DNA from: Mucilaginibacter sp. OK283
Lineage (GTDB): Bacteria; Bacteroidota; Bacteroidia; Sphingobacteriales; Sphingobacteriaceae
Assembly: GCF_900110415.1 (NCBI RefSeq)
Contig: NZ_FODR01000023.1
Coordinates: 1-40,472 of the forward strand
Length of the DNA stretch: 40,472 nucleotides
Direction of reading: 5' to 3'
The notes under the pieces: generated by a model
Databases searched by the model: none
Told to the model about the DNA's origin: nothing
Seen by the model: the letters and a program-made list of their open reading frames with translations, nothing else
In this document: positions 24,564 to 32,386 of the stretch, piece by piece
Position numbering within the stretch: position 1 is the first letter of the stretch
Layout: each line of letters begins with the position of its first letter
Position numbers and translations under genes: made by a program

Positions 24564-24604
24564 ATCTGTAATTAATAAAAAACAGATATAACCTTATAGC
24601 CATC

Positions 24605-25552
24605 ATGAAAAAAACAATATTCTCTTTAGCCTGCCTGCTTGGTTTTGCACTTGGGGCACAGGCGCAAAACCCAGATACCGCCAGGGCTGTTGTGCATTAC
24701 AAGTTTTCGCACCTGCGGGATACTGCGCATCGCGATAAGCCATATACCGAAAATATGGTACTGTTTGTGGGCGCAACTTCCAGTGCCTACAAAAGTTACG
24801 ACCGTAAGTTGCAGGAGGCCCTAATGAAAAAGCAGGTTGCCGACCAGATGGCCGAGCAAAAGGGAAGTGGTAGCGTCAATATTAAAATAACCGGCGGCGC
24901 GCCTACCACGCGGAACGAGTTTTACCAGTTTCCGTTGCAACATAAACTGGTACGTAAAGAGCGGCTGATAACCCCGTATATGATTGAAGAGCCCATGCCG
25001 GTGATTGACTGGAAGATAAGCGCCGATACGGCCAGTTTTTCAGGGCTGCATTGCCAAAAGGCTACCGGCCATTTCAAGGGCAGGGATTATACGGCCTGGT
25101 TTTGCCCGGATCTGCCTTTTCACGCCGGGCCGTGGAAACTGAACGGTTTGCCGGGCTTAATTGTGGAGGCTTATGATGCCAATAAAGAAGTAGTATTTAA
25201 GTTTGACGGACTCGACGAGGTAACTAACACGCCAAAACCGGCCGCAGAGACCCCGGTTCCGGGTGGCGCAACAATTAAACTAATTGGCATGGACGATGAC
25301 AACGACGATCCTAACGTAATAGCCTTGCCAACCGACGCGGTTAAAACCACCGAAAAGGAATTTAAAAACCTGGAAGCCGCCATGCGGAAAGACCCCAATG
25401 CTTTTGCACAGTCGGCCATGGCAGGCTCGGGTGGCGGCATGCGGGTCGGCGGGCCAGGCCAGGGCCCGGGTGGTGGCGACCAGGTAAAAATTCGAATAAA
25501 TGGCACAGGACCGGTGATTAATAATCCTTTAGAGCTTCCCGAAAAAAAATGA
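24605..25552 (+). CDS. GLPGLI family exported protein
   Basis: A 315-residue protein with a Sec signal peptide (cleavage near AQA-QN). The family is named for the motif seen here exactly at residues 181-186 inside GPWKLNGLPGLIVEA, preceded by the TAWFCPDLPFHAGP block. GLPGLI proteins are confined to Bacteroidota, are exported, and have no established function. This copy is longer than usual: it has an extra polar segment near residue 80 (GSGSVNIKITGG) and a glycine-rich stretch near 280 (GSGGGMRVGGPGQGPGGGD). It overlaps the barrel gene by 4 nt (ATGA), so the two are translationally coupled, as is common for this family. Confidence 0.95.
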   Translation: MKKTIFSLACLLGFALGAQAQNPDTARAVVHYKFSHLRDTAHRDKPYTENMVLFVGATSSAYKSYDRKLQEALMKKQVADQMAEQKGSGSVNIKITGGAPTTRNEFYQFPLQHKLVRKERLITPYMIEEPMPVIDWKISADTASFSGLHCQKATGHFKGRDYTAWFCPDLPFHAGPWKLNGLPGLIVEAYDANKEVVFKFDGLDEVTNTPKPAAETPVPGGATIKLIGMDDDNDDPNVIALPTDAVKTTEKEFKNLEAAMRKDPNAFAQSAMAGSGGGMRVGGPGQGPGGGDQVKIRINGTGPVINNPLELPEKK

Positions 25553-28221
25553 GTGGCCTGCATAAAAGCGCCGGGGTATTCATATTTTGGATGCTCACGG
25601 GCATGGTATGCCTTGGCCAAAACATTAAAGGCAAAGTAACTGATAGCCTGGGCAAGCCAATAAGCTACGCCGGCATCAACCTTAAAAACAGCGCCGGATT
25701 AATTGTAGCCTATACCACCAGTGATGCCGGGGGGCTATACAGCCTTGGCATTCCCGCTAATGCCGATAAAAGCGGCCTTACTTTAGAGGCCAGTTGCATA
25801 GGCTTTAAAAAGGCGGGGCTACCGGTAAGCAGCTTTACAACACCCTACAACTTTAAGCTTGCAGGCGCGGTGCATCAGCTGCAGGGTGTTACCATAAAAA
25901 ATAACCGGCCGCGGCTGCGGGTTAGCGGCGATACTACCAGCTACAAGGTATCAGATTTTAGCAGCCCGCAGGATAGGGTTATTGGCGATGTAATTAAAAA
26001 ACTGCCTGGCATTGATGTAGCCAAGGACGGCAAAATAAGCTACAACGGCAAGGCCATATCCAACCTGTACATAGGCGGTGATAACCTGCTGGACGATAAA
26101 TATAATATTGCTACCGGCACCATACCCCATGGCGTGGTTGACCAGGTGCAGGTGATGGAAAATCATCAGCCCGTAAAAATGCTGCGCGATAAGGTGGTAA
26201 GCGAGGATGTGGCCCTTAACCTCACCATAAAAAAAGACGCCAAACTACAATTGATAGGGCAGGAAACCATAGGCGCGGGCTTACCCAAAAAGTACGATGA
26301 AGACCTTAATGCCATGATGTTTAAGGATAAATACAAGGCCATTAATTACCTGCGCGGCAACAACACGGGCTATGATGTGGCCGGCGATTTAGTGTCGCAC
26401 AATTCGGCCGAGCACATGCAACGCCTGGATAATGATCAGCCTGGTACGGTATTGTCCTTAGGTACTGCCGGCGACCCGGATCTGCCACGCAACAGGTATT
26501 TGTTTAACCAATCGGGTATAGTTAACCTGAATAACCTGGTTAACCTGAAAAAAGATGTGCAACTGCGGGCCAATATATCATACCTGCGGGATAGCCAACA
26601 CCAGGATTACAGCCGCCTGAGCGAGGTTTACCTGCCCGGCGATACCATACGTTACACCGAAAAGCAAAACAACAAATGGCGGCCCGATTTAATTCATACC
26701 CAGTTTACCCTGAACGTTAACCAAAACAAATATTACCTGAACGATAACCTGGTAACCGATTATAACCACAATACCTCGTACTCAAACCTGGTGAGCAATG
26801 GCGTACCCGTAAACCAAACGTTTAAGGATAATTTGTTCAATTTTTCAAACGAGCTTAATTGGATGAAAACCTTCCATTCCGATAAAATTATGGAGGTGTA
26901 CAGCTACATTAACCGCACATCTGAACCTGAGAGTAGGGTTATTGAGCCAAACCTTAATCCGGATATTTTTAACAATGGTGTTAATTATTCGCTGCTTACT
27001 CAAACGGTGAATATCCCTACCTGGTTCAGCAATAATTACCTGGCTTATAAAATACCGGGCCAGCATATAACACAAAGCTATAAGGCAGGATTCAGCAGCC
27101 AGTCGCAAACCTTAAATTCGGCGCTATCAGCTACCCAGCAAAACAATACGGTTAACCCGGTTGGCGATAGTACCCGCAATAGCTTAAACTGGAGCCGTAA
27201 CAAGGCATACGCCGAGGCGGATTTTGACGTACCCGGCAAAATCCTGAAGATAGAGGCCAGCCTGCCCCTGAACTGGCAGCAAACCCATTACAGTGATGAT
27301 TATTACCAGTTAAGCAACAGCCTTAACCGCTTGTACTTTAACCCGCGGCTGTATGTAAAATATCAAAGCGGCATCGAAAACTATTTTACCCTGAATTATG
27401 GCCTGCGCAATAACATTGGCAGCATCCAGGATGTGTACCGTGGCTATATCCTGACCAATTACCGCACGCTGTACGCCAACAGCGCCGACCTTACCGAGCG
27501 GCAGAGCCAAAATGCAGGACTGGGCTTTAACTACCGCAAAGCCATTACGCTGTTCTTTTTTAGCCTGAATGTTAATTACAGCCATATTTACGCCAACAAT
27601 ATTGCATCCAGCACATTAACCAATAATCTGCAGCAACGGGTTGTATTGCCCTATGATAATAAAACGGACGCCTGGGCGGTTAGCGGCTACATCAGCAAGT
27701 ATAATTTTGATTTACAAACCACTTTCAGCGCTGGGGCTTCCTGGCAAACCGCCCGGCTAAACCAGCTGCAAAACGGGCTTGTCTTGCCTTTCAATACCGT
27801 AGGCGAAACACTGAACGTGGGTGCCGAAAGCAAACTGAGCAGTAAAGTTAATTTAAGCTATAAGGCCAATTACAGCCAAACCACCAGCAAATCAACAGCG
27901 GTTGCTGGCAGCAGCAAATTTCAGCGGCTTATCCAAACCGCCGCTATCGAATATAATCCGCTTAATACCCTGCAGTTTAACCTTGCTGCCGATCATTATT
28001 ATACCCACCAGCAGCAGGCCAATGGTCTTAAATACTTTTTTGCCGATGCAACCATACGCTACAAATTCAGCAAGCCCAAAATAGATGTACAGCTAACTGC
28101 CCAAAACCTGTTCAACGTAAAAAACTATACTTCGCTGTACCTATCGGCCAACGTGTTTACGTCAAGCACATACAGTATTCCTGGCAGAATGGTGCTGGCT
28201 AAGGTGATGTTTAATTTGTGA
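25549..28221 (+). CDS. Large outer-membrane beta-barrel protein (TonB-receptor-like, carboxypeptidase-regulatory domain)
   Basis: An 890-residue outer-membrane protein. After a signal peptide (ending near CLGQ) comes a carboxypeptidase-regulatory-like domain (about residues 25-105: IKGKVTDSLGKPISYAGINLKN), then a plug-like region (about 120-235, with DVIKKLPGIDVAKDGKISYNGKAISNLYIGGDNLL), then repeated amphipathic strands rich in N, Y and T to a C-terminal strand ending RMVLAKVMFNL. No TonB box is recognised and no SusD gene follows, so active nutrient import is uncertain. The 4-nt overlap with the GLPGLI gene suggests that the two products work together at the outer membrane. Start ATG 25549 is fixed by that overlap. 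Confidence 0.9.
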   Translation: MSGLHKSAGVFIFWMLTGMVCLGQNIKGKVTDSLGKPISYAGINLKNSAGLIVAYTTSDAGGLYSLGIPANADKSGLTLEASCIGFKKAGLPVSSFTTPYNFKLAGAVHQLQGVTIKNNRPRLRVSGDTTSYKVSDFSSPQDRVIGDVIKKLPGIDVAKDGKISYNGKAISNLYIGGDNLLDDKYNIATGTIPHGVVDQVQVMENHQPVKMLRDKVVSEDVALNLTIKKDAKLQLIGQETIGAGLPKKYDEDLNAMMFKDKYKAINYLRGNNTGYDVAGDLVSHNSAEHMQRLDNDQPGTVLSLGTAGDPDLPRNRYLFNQSGIVNLNNLVNLKKDVQLRANISYLRDSQHQDYSRLSEVYLPGDTIRYTEKQNNKWRPDLIHTQFTLNVNQNKYYLNDNLVTDYNHNTSYSNLVSNGVPVNQTFKDNLFNFSNELNWMKTFHSDKIMEVYSYINRTSEPESRVIEPNLNPDIFNNGVNYSLLTQTVNIPTWFSNNYLAYKIPGQHITQSYKAGFSSQSQTLNSALSATQQNNTVNPVGDSTRNSLNWSRNKAYAEADFDVPGKILKIEASLPLNWQQTHYSDDYYQLSNSLNRLYFNPRLYVKYQSGIENYFTLNYGLRNNIGSIQDVYRGYILTNYRTLYANSADLTERQSQNAGLGFNYRKAITLFFFSLNVNYSHIYANNIASSTLTNNLQQRVVLPYDNKTDAWAVSGYISKYNFDLQTTFSAGASWQTARLNQLQNGLVLPFNTVGETLNVGAESKLSSKVNLSYKANYSQTTSKSTAVAGSSKFQRLIQTAAIEYNPLNTLQFNLAADHYYTHQQQANGLKYFFADATIRYKFSKPKIDVQLTAQNLFNVKNYTSLYLSANVFTSSTYSIPGRMVLAKVMFNL

Positions 28222-28393
28222 TAGGGGGAGGTTATCAGTTGATTATCACGATAAATATCCAGCATTATCTCCCCTTTTTTCTCGTGGTTGTGTTTAATTA
28301 CACTTAAGCCAGAAAAGCTGCACTACTAATAAAACACGCTGTGTGTATAATTACCCCACAACATTTATATTAGCCGCAATAAATAAATCGCCG

Positions 28394-28774
28394 ATGGAAA
28401 ACACAGCCCAAACCGTTATGGAACAAGTGGTAAAAAAACAGCTTGATGCCTATAATTCAAAAGATATTGATTTGTTCATGACCTGTTGGGCCGACGATGC
28501 CTTGTATTATGAATTTCCGGATACTCTGCTGGCCAGCGGCGCTGCAGCCATCCGCGAAAGGCACCTGGTAAGGTTTCAGGAGCCAAATTTATTCGGTAAG
28601 CTGATTAGCCGAACAGTACTCCATAATAAAGTTGTCGACTTTGAGCTGGTATCCCGTACTTTTCCTGATGGGCCGGGCTATATTGATGCGCTTTGTATTT
28701 ATGAGGTGGCCGGTGATAAAATTACCAAAGCCTGGTTTGTAATGGGCACGCCAATACCGGATACTGCAGCCTGA
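28394..28774 (+). CDS. NTF2-like (SnoaL-type) protein
   Basis: A 126-residue protein with the NTF2-like cone fold: an N-terminal helix pair (MEQVVKKQLDAYNSKDIDLFMTCWADDALYYEFPDTLLASGAAAIRERH) followed by beta strands to the C-terminal VAGDKITKAWFVMGTP. Such proteins include ketosteroid isomerase-like enzymes and many ligand-binding proteins; no catalytic residue set could be assigned. The start at 28394 is preferred since the in-frame codons before it are in AT-rich promoter-like DNA. It is a monocistronic gene convergent with the GT-C-like gene, with a hairpin terminator between them. Confidence 0.9.
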   Translation: MENTAQTVMEQVVKKQLDAYNSKDIDLFMTCWADDALYYEFPDTLLASGAAAIRERHLVRFQEPNLFGKLISRTVLHNKVVDFELVSRTFPDGPGYIDALCIYEVAGDKITKAWFVMGTPIPDTAA

Positions 28775-28796
28775 AATGGATTGCCTTTAAACATAA

Positions 28797-28822
28797 AAGA
28801 CCTGCTTTGTGGAGCAGGTCTT
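28797..28822. terminator. Bidirectional hairpin terminator
   Basis: AAGACCTGCT, loop TTGTGG, AGCAGGTCTT make a 10-bp perfect stem. On the minus strand it is followed by TTTTATG, so it fits best as the terminator of the polysaccharide operon; on the plus strand it lies 22 nt after the NTF2-like stop and has only a weak T tract. Confidence 0.8.
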
Positions 28823-28859
28823 AGTTAATATAAGTCAGTCAACAGTTAATAGTTCGGCT

Positions 28860-30428
28860 TTATTGAATAGAGATGATCTTGTACAGTACCCAGTTGTCGC
28901 TTTCGTGCACACGCCTGTAGTTTATACCACTGTTTACAATGCGTATGGCCGGGATGTACTTATTATTGAGCTGCGTATAGCCGGTAAATGGATTTTTTGC
29001 TGTGGCAATCAGAATATAATCATCATAGCGGTAAGGCGTTTCTATAGCACTTAAAAACAAGTCCTGGTAAGGCAGGGTCAGCTTTCTGATGTCGTTTGTA
29101 AATGCTGCAACCGGATAAGCTACGGCATCGTCCATGAGCACGTGCGAACTTTTGGGCAGGGTATTGATGTATCCAGCCATGTCCATAATTTCGGCCTGGT
29201 CCATATTATGCTTACCGCTGAAGAGCGTGGTGATAAATGCTTTTTCATCATGAATGAATGACCCCTTGAGGAATACATAGCCTGTATAAAGCTGGGCGAG
29301 CACGGCAACCGACACAATTATTTTAAATACCTTTTGATTTTTAACTACCAGCGCTTTAAAAGTAAGGCAAAGCAATGATAGCACCAGGAAAATGAGATAG
29401 TACTCGTAGGTAATATATAGTTTATCGTATTTGATATGTAAAAACTCGATAAAAGCGAATGGGCTTAAAATGGTTAAAGCCTGGTAGGTGCTTTCGCGGA
29501 AAAGATATATAGCAACCAAAATGAGCGGGCAAAAATAAACAACCCTTACCGATACCAGTACCGAAAGCTCGGGCAACTGGTAATTGGTAGCGGCTGTGGT
29601 GATGTCATAATTAAGTTTATCAACCAATACATTCCAGGTTGCGTAAGGGCTTTCAATAAAGTAATTAAGATCGCTGGCGTGGGTTAAATTGAGTAGTTTA
29701 TAACAAATGATAGATGCTATGGGCAAAATAAACAGGATGATATAAATAGCAAAGGTTTTGCTTACCAGCTTACGGCGCAATGATGGGCTGTTAAAGCTTA
29801 AAAACAGCCGGAAGATGGATTCCTTTTCGCCCAGGTTTAAGCTTTGTAAAGTAATGGCCAATACCAGCGGGATAAAGAACAGGCAAAGCCATACAAACTT
29901 ATAATCGCAAAAAATAAGGGTAACCAGCGCTATACTGGCCAACGACACATGGAAGGTTGTATTTGACCGGTAAAACTTTAACAGGTTAAAAAAGAACAGG
30001 AAAAAACTGATAAGCACCAGGTAAATGGCCTTGCCCGACGTGGCCACATACAGCAAACCGGGATGTAAAAAAAACAGGGCTATTAAAAGGTAAAAATAAA
30101 AGTCGTCATTTGGTATGCGGGTGCGCAGCGTGGATGCAAGGATGTAAAATAAAGCGGCTGTACCCAATGCAGATGCTATTACCGGGGCCAGGAAAGTGCT
30201 GATGGAGCTAAATATGATGGAACAATAAAAAGGCAATAGCGGCGATGTAAGCCCCATTACTTTGATGCGGTTGCCAAGGCCTTCAAAAATAATTTTGGTT
30301 TTTTCGATATAAAAAATACTCTCCTGGTTATAATAGCCCAAATGGTTCATATAAATGCCGGCTGCCAGGTAATAAACGGCAAGCACTGCAGTTATTATAA
30401 ACAGATATTGACTTTTAGAGATCCTCAT
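28860..30428 (-). CDS. Multi-pass membrane protein, probable GT-C-type glycosyltransferase
   Basis: A 522-residue integral membrane protein with ten or more hydrophobic segments up to about residue 390, then a soluble C-terminal domain of roughly 130 residues. The first extracytoplasmic loop contains acidic residues (NQESIFYIEK, about 33-43), as in GT-C glycosyltransferases that use lipid-linked sugars, and the general layout resembles the PMT/ArnT group, but sequence similarity is not strong enough to name a family. It starts 3 nt after the GT2 synthase stop and ends the operon, so it probably modifies or decorates the same polysaccharide outside the membrane. Confidence 0.7.
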   Translation of the reverse strand: MRISKSQYLFIITAVLAVYYLAAGIYMNHLGYYNQESIFYIEKTKIIFEGLGNRIKVMGLTSPLLPFYCSIIFSSISTFLAPVIASALGTAALFYILASTLRTRIPNDDFYFYLLIALFFLHPGLLYVATSGKAIYLVLISFFLFFFNLLKFYRSNTTFHVSLASIALVTLIFCDYKFVWLCLFFIPLVLAITLQSLNLGEKESIFRLFLSFNSPSLRRKLVSKTFAIYIILFILPIASIICYKLLNLTHASDLNYFIESPYATWNVLVDKLNYDITTAATNYQLPELSVLVSVRVVYFCPLILVAIYLFRESTYQALTILSPFAFIEFLHIKYDKLYITYEYYLIFLVLSLLCLTFKALVVKNQKVFKIIVSVAVLAQLYTGYVFLKGSFIHDEKAFITTLFSGKHNMDQAEIMDMAGYINTLPKSSHVLMDDAVAYPVAAFTNDIRKLTLPYQDLFLSAIETPYRYDDYILIATAKNPFTGYTQLNNKYIPAIRIVNSGINYRRVHESDNWVLYKIISIQ

Positions 30429-30431
30429 TTT

Positions 30432-32276
30432 TTATTTAACAACGTTTGTAGGGTTATTAACTTTGCTTAAACCATGATTGGTTTTTTCCCAATAAAACGG
30501 ATTGGTTATCAATTGGTATAAGCCCATGTAAGCGGCTGCCGAGTGCATTAACCAGTAAACGGGGTTGGCAAGGGCAAACAATATCAGTTCAAAATAGCGG
30601 CGTTTAAATACAGCCATCATGTTTACATAAATCATCAGGATGTTGCCTACCATCAAATTAAATATAGCCATAAACAAAACCCAATCAGGAAACAGGGTGC
30701 GGATGGTTGAAAAATCAAATATTAGGTAACTGATAAATATGGCCAGCAACAGCGGGTAAACTAAAAACGTGGCCGATGTGGCGCCGATAAAAAAGTTAAA
30801 GCCTAAAAAGCCTTTAAAACCAATCTTTCTTATTAATTCGGCGGGATTGCGCATGTGCACCAGGTAAGTTTGCATATAACCTTTTATCCATCTTGAGCGC
30901 TGCCTTATCCAGTTAAAAGGCTCATTATTGGCCTCTTCGTAAGTGGTTGAATTGATAATGGCTATTTTATAGCCTTTGGCATAGGCGCGCACGCCAAGGT
31001 CGGCATCTTCGGTTACGTTAAAGGGATCCCAGGCACCAAGCTCAACAAGGGCATCCATTTTAAAGTGGTTGCTGGTGCCGCCCAATGGGATAGGGATATC
31101 AAGGGTATCTAATCCGGGCAGCATATAATCAAACCAATACGAATATTCCAGTGTAAACATGCGGGTAAGGAAGTTCTCGTTACGGTTAAAGTAGTTAAGT
31201 GCGCTTTGGATACAAATATAATGATCAGGCAGTTTGCCAAACAGGGTAACTACTTTTTTAAGCTGGTCGGTATCCGGGATATCCTCGGCATCATAAATGG
31301 TTAAAAATTTGCCTTTTGAAAAATGCAGGCCGTAATTGCAAGCCTTGGGCTTGGTTTTGGGCATGTGAAAAGGTACCACAATTACTTCAAATACAGCCGG
31401 GAAATCAAGGTTTTGAACAGCTTTTAATGTTTTATCATCATCTTCCTCAATCAATAGCTTTATATCCAGCATTTCGCGCGGATAGTCAAGACTTTGCAAG
31501 TTCCAAATGAGCTTTTTGATAAGCTTATCCTCTTTGTACACCGGCAATAATACGGTGTATAGCGGCAGGTCGGTATTAACAACATCGCGCACTTCATCCT
31601 TTGTTACGGCCTGGTGCAATTCAAACCGCGAGCCAACCAGTGCCAAAAATAATTTGAAGGTGATGGCAACCAGGAAAAACATACTGATAACCACATTGAT
31701 GGCGATGGATGTATTTTTAAAATTCAAAACCATTCCGGCGGCTACGATACCCAGTAGTATAAACAGGAATGCAAGTTGCGGGGTTGTAAAAGTGGTAGAG
31801 GCCGAACTTTTAGGATCGCGCCTCATAAGCTCATAAACGGAAGCTTTAACATACTTTTCGCCTAATAGTTTGTGACTAAGCCAGGTAATATCCAAATCAT
31901 AGGCAACAATAATATCGGGTTCCATATCATAAGTAAACCTTACGAAGTCTACAAAAAGCTGGTCGGAGGGATCGGCCATAAGCGTAACCACCCGGTTGTT
32001 CTCGATACGCAGGGGTAGGGCAAGGTGGTCATTGGCAAATTTGAGTTCAACTTTTTTTAATACTTCGGTATCAAAAGCTTCCTCCCTTATTTGTTCAAAA
32101 TGATAACCTGCGTTAGTTAATGAGCGTTCATAGTTTTTGCGCGAAATGTAACCGAAGTTTAGCGCTATTTTAATATAGGCCATTCCAGATCTTTCCGCAA
32201 AACTTTTAATTTTTACCTGATCGCCTGGTGTTATAAACCCGTCATTAACCAAAAGTTCAGGAATTGAAATACTCAT
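30432..32276 (-). CDS. GT2 polysaccharide synthase with N-terminal GspE-N/MshEN-like domain (XagB-like)
   Basis: A 614-residue processive-type glycosyltransferase. Residues 1-140 match the N-terminal domain of type II secretion ATPases, with two helical motifs (around G13 and G42) and the ALPLRIENNRVVTLMADPSD block. Two membrane helices follow (about 167-187 and 191-215), then the GT-A domain with EEDDD (277-281), DAED (329-332), TEDAD (422-426) and QRSRW (459-463), then about four membrane helices. The architecture matches Xanthomonas XagB, where the N-terminal domain binds c-di-GMP. Here the RLG triplets that head the c-di-GMP motif are S4-I5-P6 and A33-Y34-I35, so binding is probably lost. 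No PilZ domain is present. UDP-sugar substrate unknown; cellulose-like glucan or poly-hexosamine are possible. Confidence 0.87.
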   Translation of the reverse strand: MSISIPELLVNDGFITPGDQVKIKSFAERSGMAYIKIALNFGYISRKNYERSLTNAGYHFEQIREEAFDTEVLKKVELKFANDHLALPLRIENNRVVTLMADPSDQLFVDFVRFTYDMEPDIIVAYDLDITWLSHKLLGEKYVKASVYELMRRDPKSSASTTFTTPQLAFLFILLGIVAAGMVLNFKNTSIAINVVISMFFLVAITFKLFLALVGSRFELHQAVTKDEVRDVVNTDLPLYTVLLPVYKEDKLIKKLIWNLQSLDYPREMLDIKLLIEEDDDKTLKAVQNLDFPAVFEVIVVPFHMPKTKPKACNYGLHFSKGKFLTIYDAEDIPDTDQLKKVVTLFGKLPDHYICIQSALNYFNRNENFLTRMFTLEYSYWFDYMLPGLDTLDIPIPLGGTSNHFKMDALVELGAWDPFNVTEDADLGVRAYAKGYKIAIINSTTYEEANNEPFNWIRQRSRWIKGYMQTYLVHMRNPAELIRKIGFKGFLGFNFFIGATSATFLVYPLLLAIFISYLIFDFSTIRTLFPDWVLFMAIFNLMVGNILMIYVNMMAVFKRRYFELILFALANPVYWLMHSAAAYMGLYQLITNPFYWEKTNHGLSKVNNPTNVVK

Positions 32277-32295
32277 TATATATAATGTAAGATTA

Positions 32296-32378
32296 GTATC
32301 AAGTAGTAAGTATCAAGTAGCTAGTACTGAAGGCAGCTTTTGCAGCTATCTTACTACTTGATACTTACTACTTGATAC
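32296..32378. repeat. 25-bp perfect inverted repeat inside the polysaccharide operon
   Basis: Two 25-bp arms (32296-32320 and 32354-32378), each built from the word AAGTAGTA/TATCAAGTAG, are exact reverse complements around a 33-nt loop. The element fills the gap between the BcsB-like stop and the GT2 start, so the message would carry a very stable hairpin just before the synthase gene. The related word TTGATACT recurs upstream of argH (5860-5905). Confidence 0.85.
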
Positions 32379-32386
32379 TTAAAAAG

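Noticed and set aside
25549..28221. SusC-type nutrient receptor
   Set aside because: No TonB box, no following SusD gene, and the partner is a GLPGLI protein, so I describe it as a barrel protein with a receptor-like plug only.
28223..28280. GGGGAG/CTCCCC pair with a T-run after the barrel gene as a terminator
   Set aside because: The stem is only 6 bp with a loop of about 38 nt, too weak to call.
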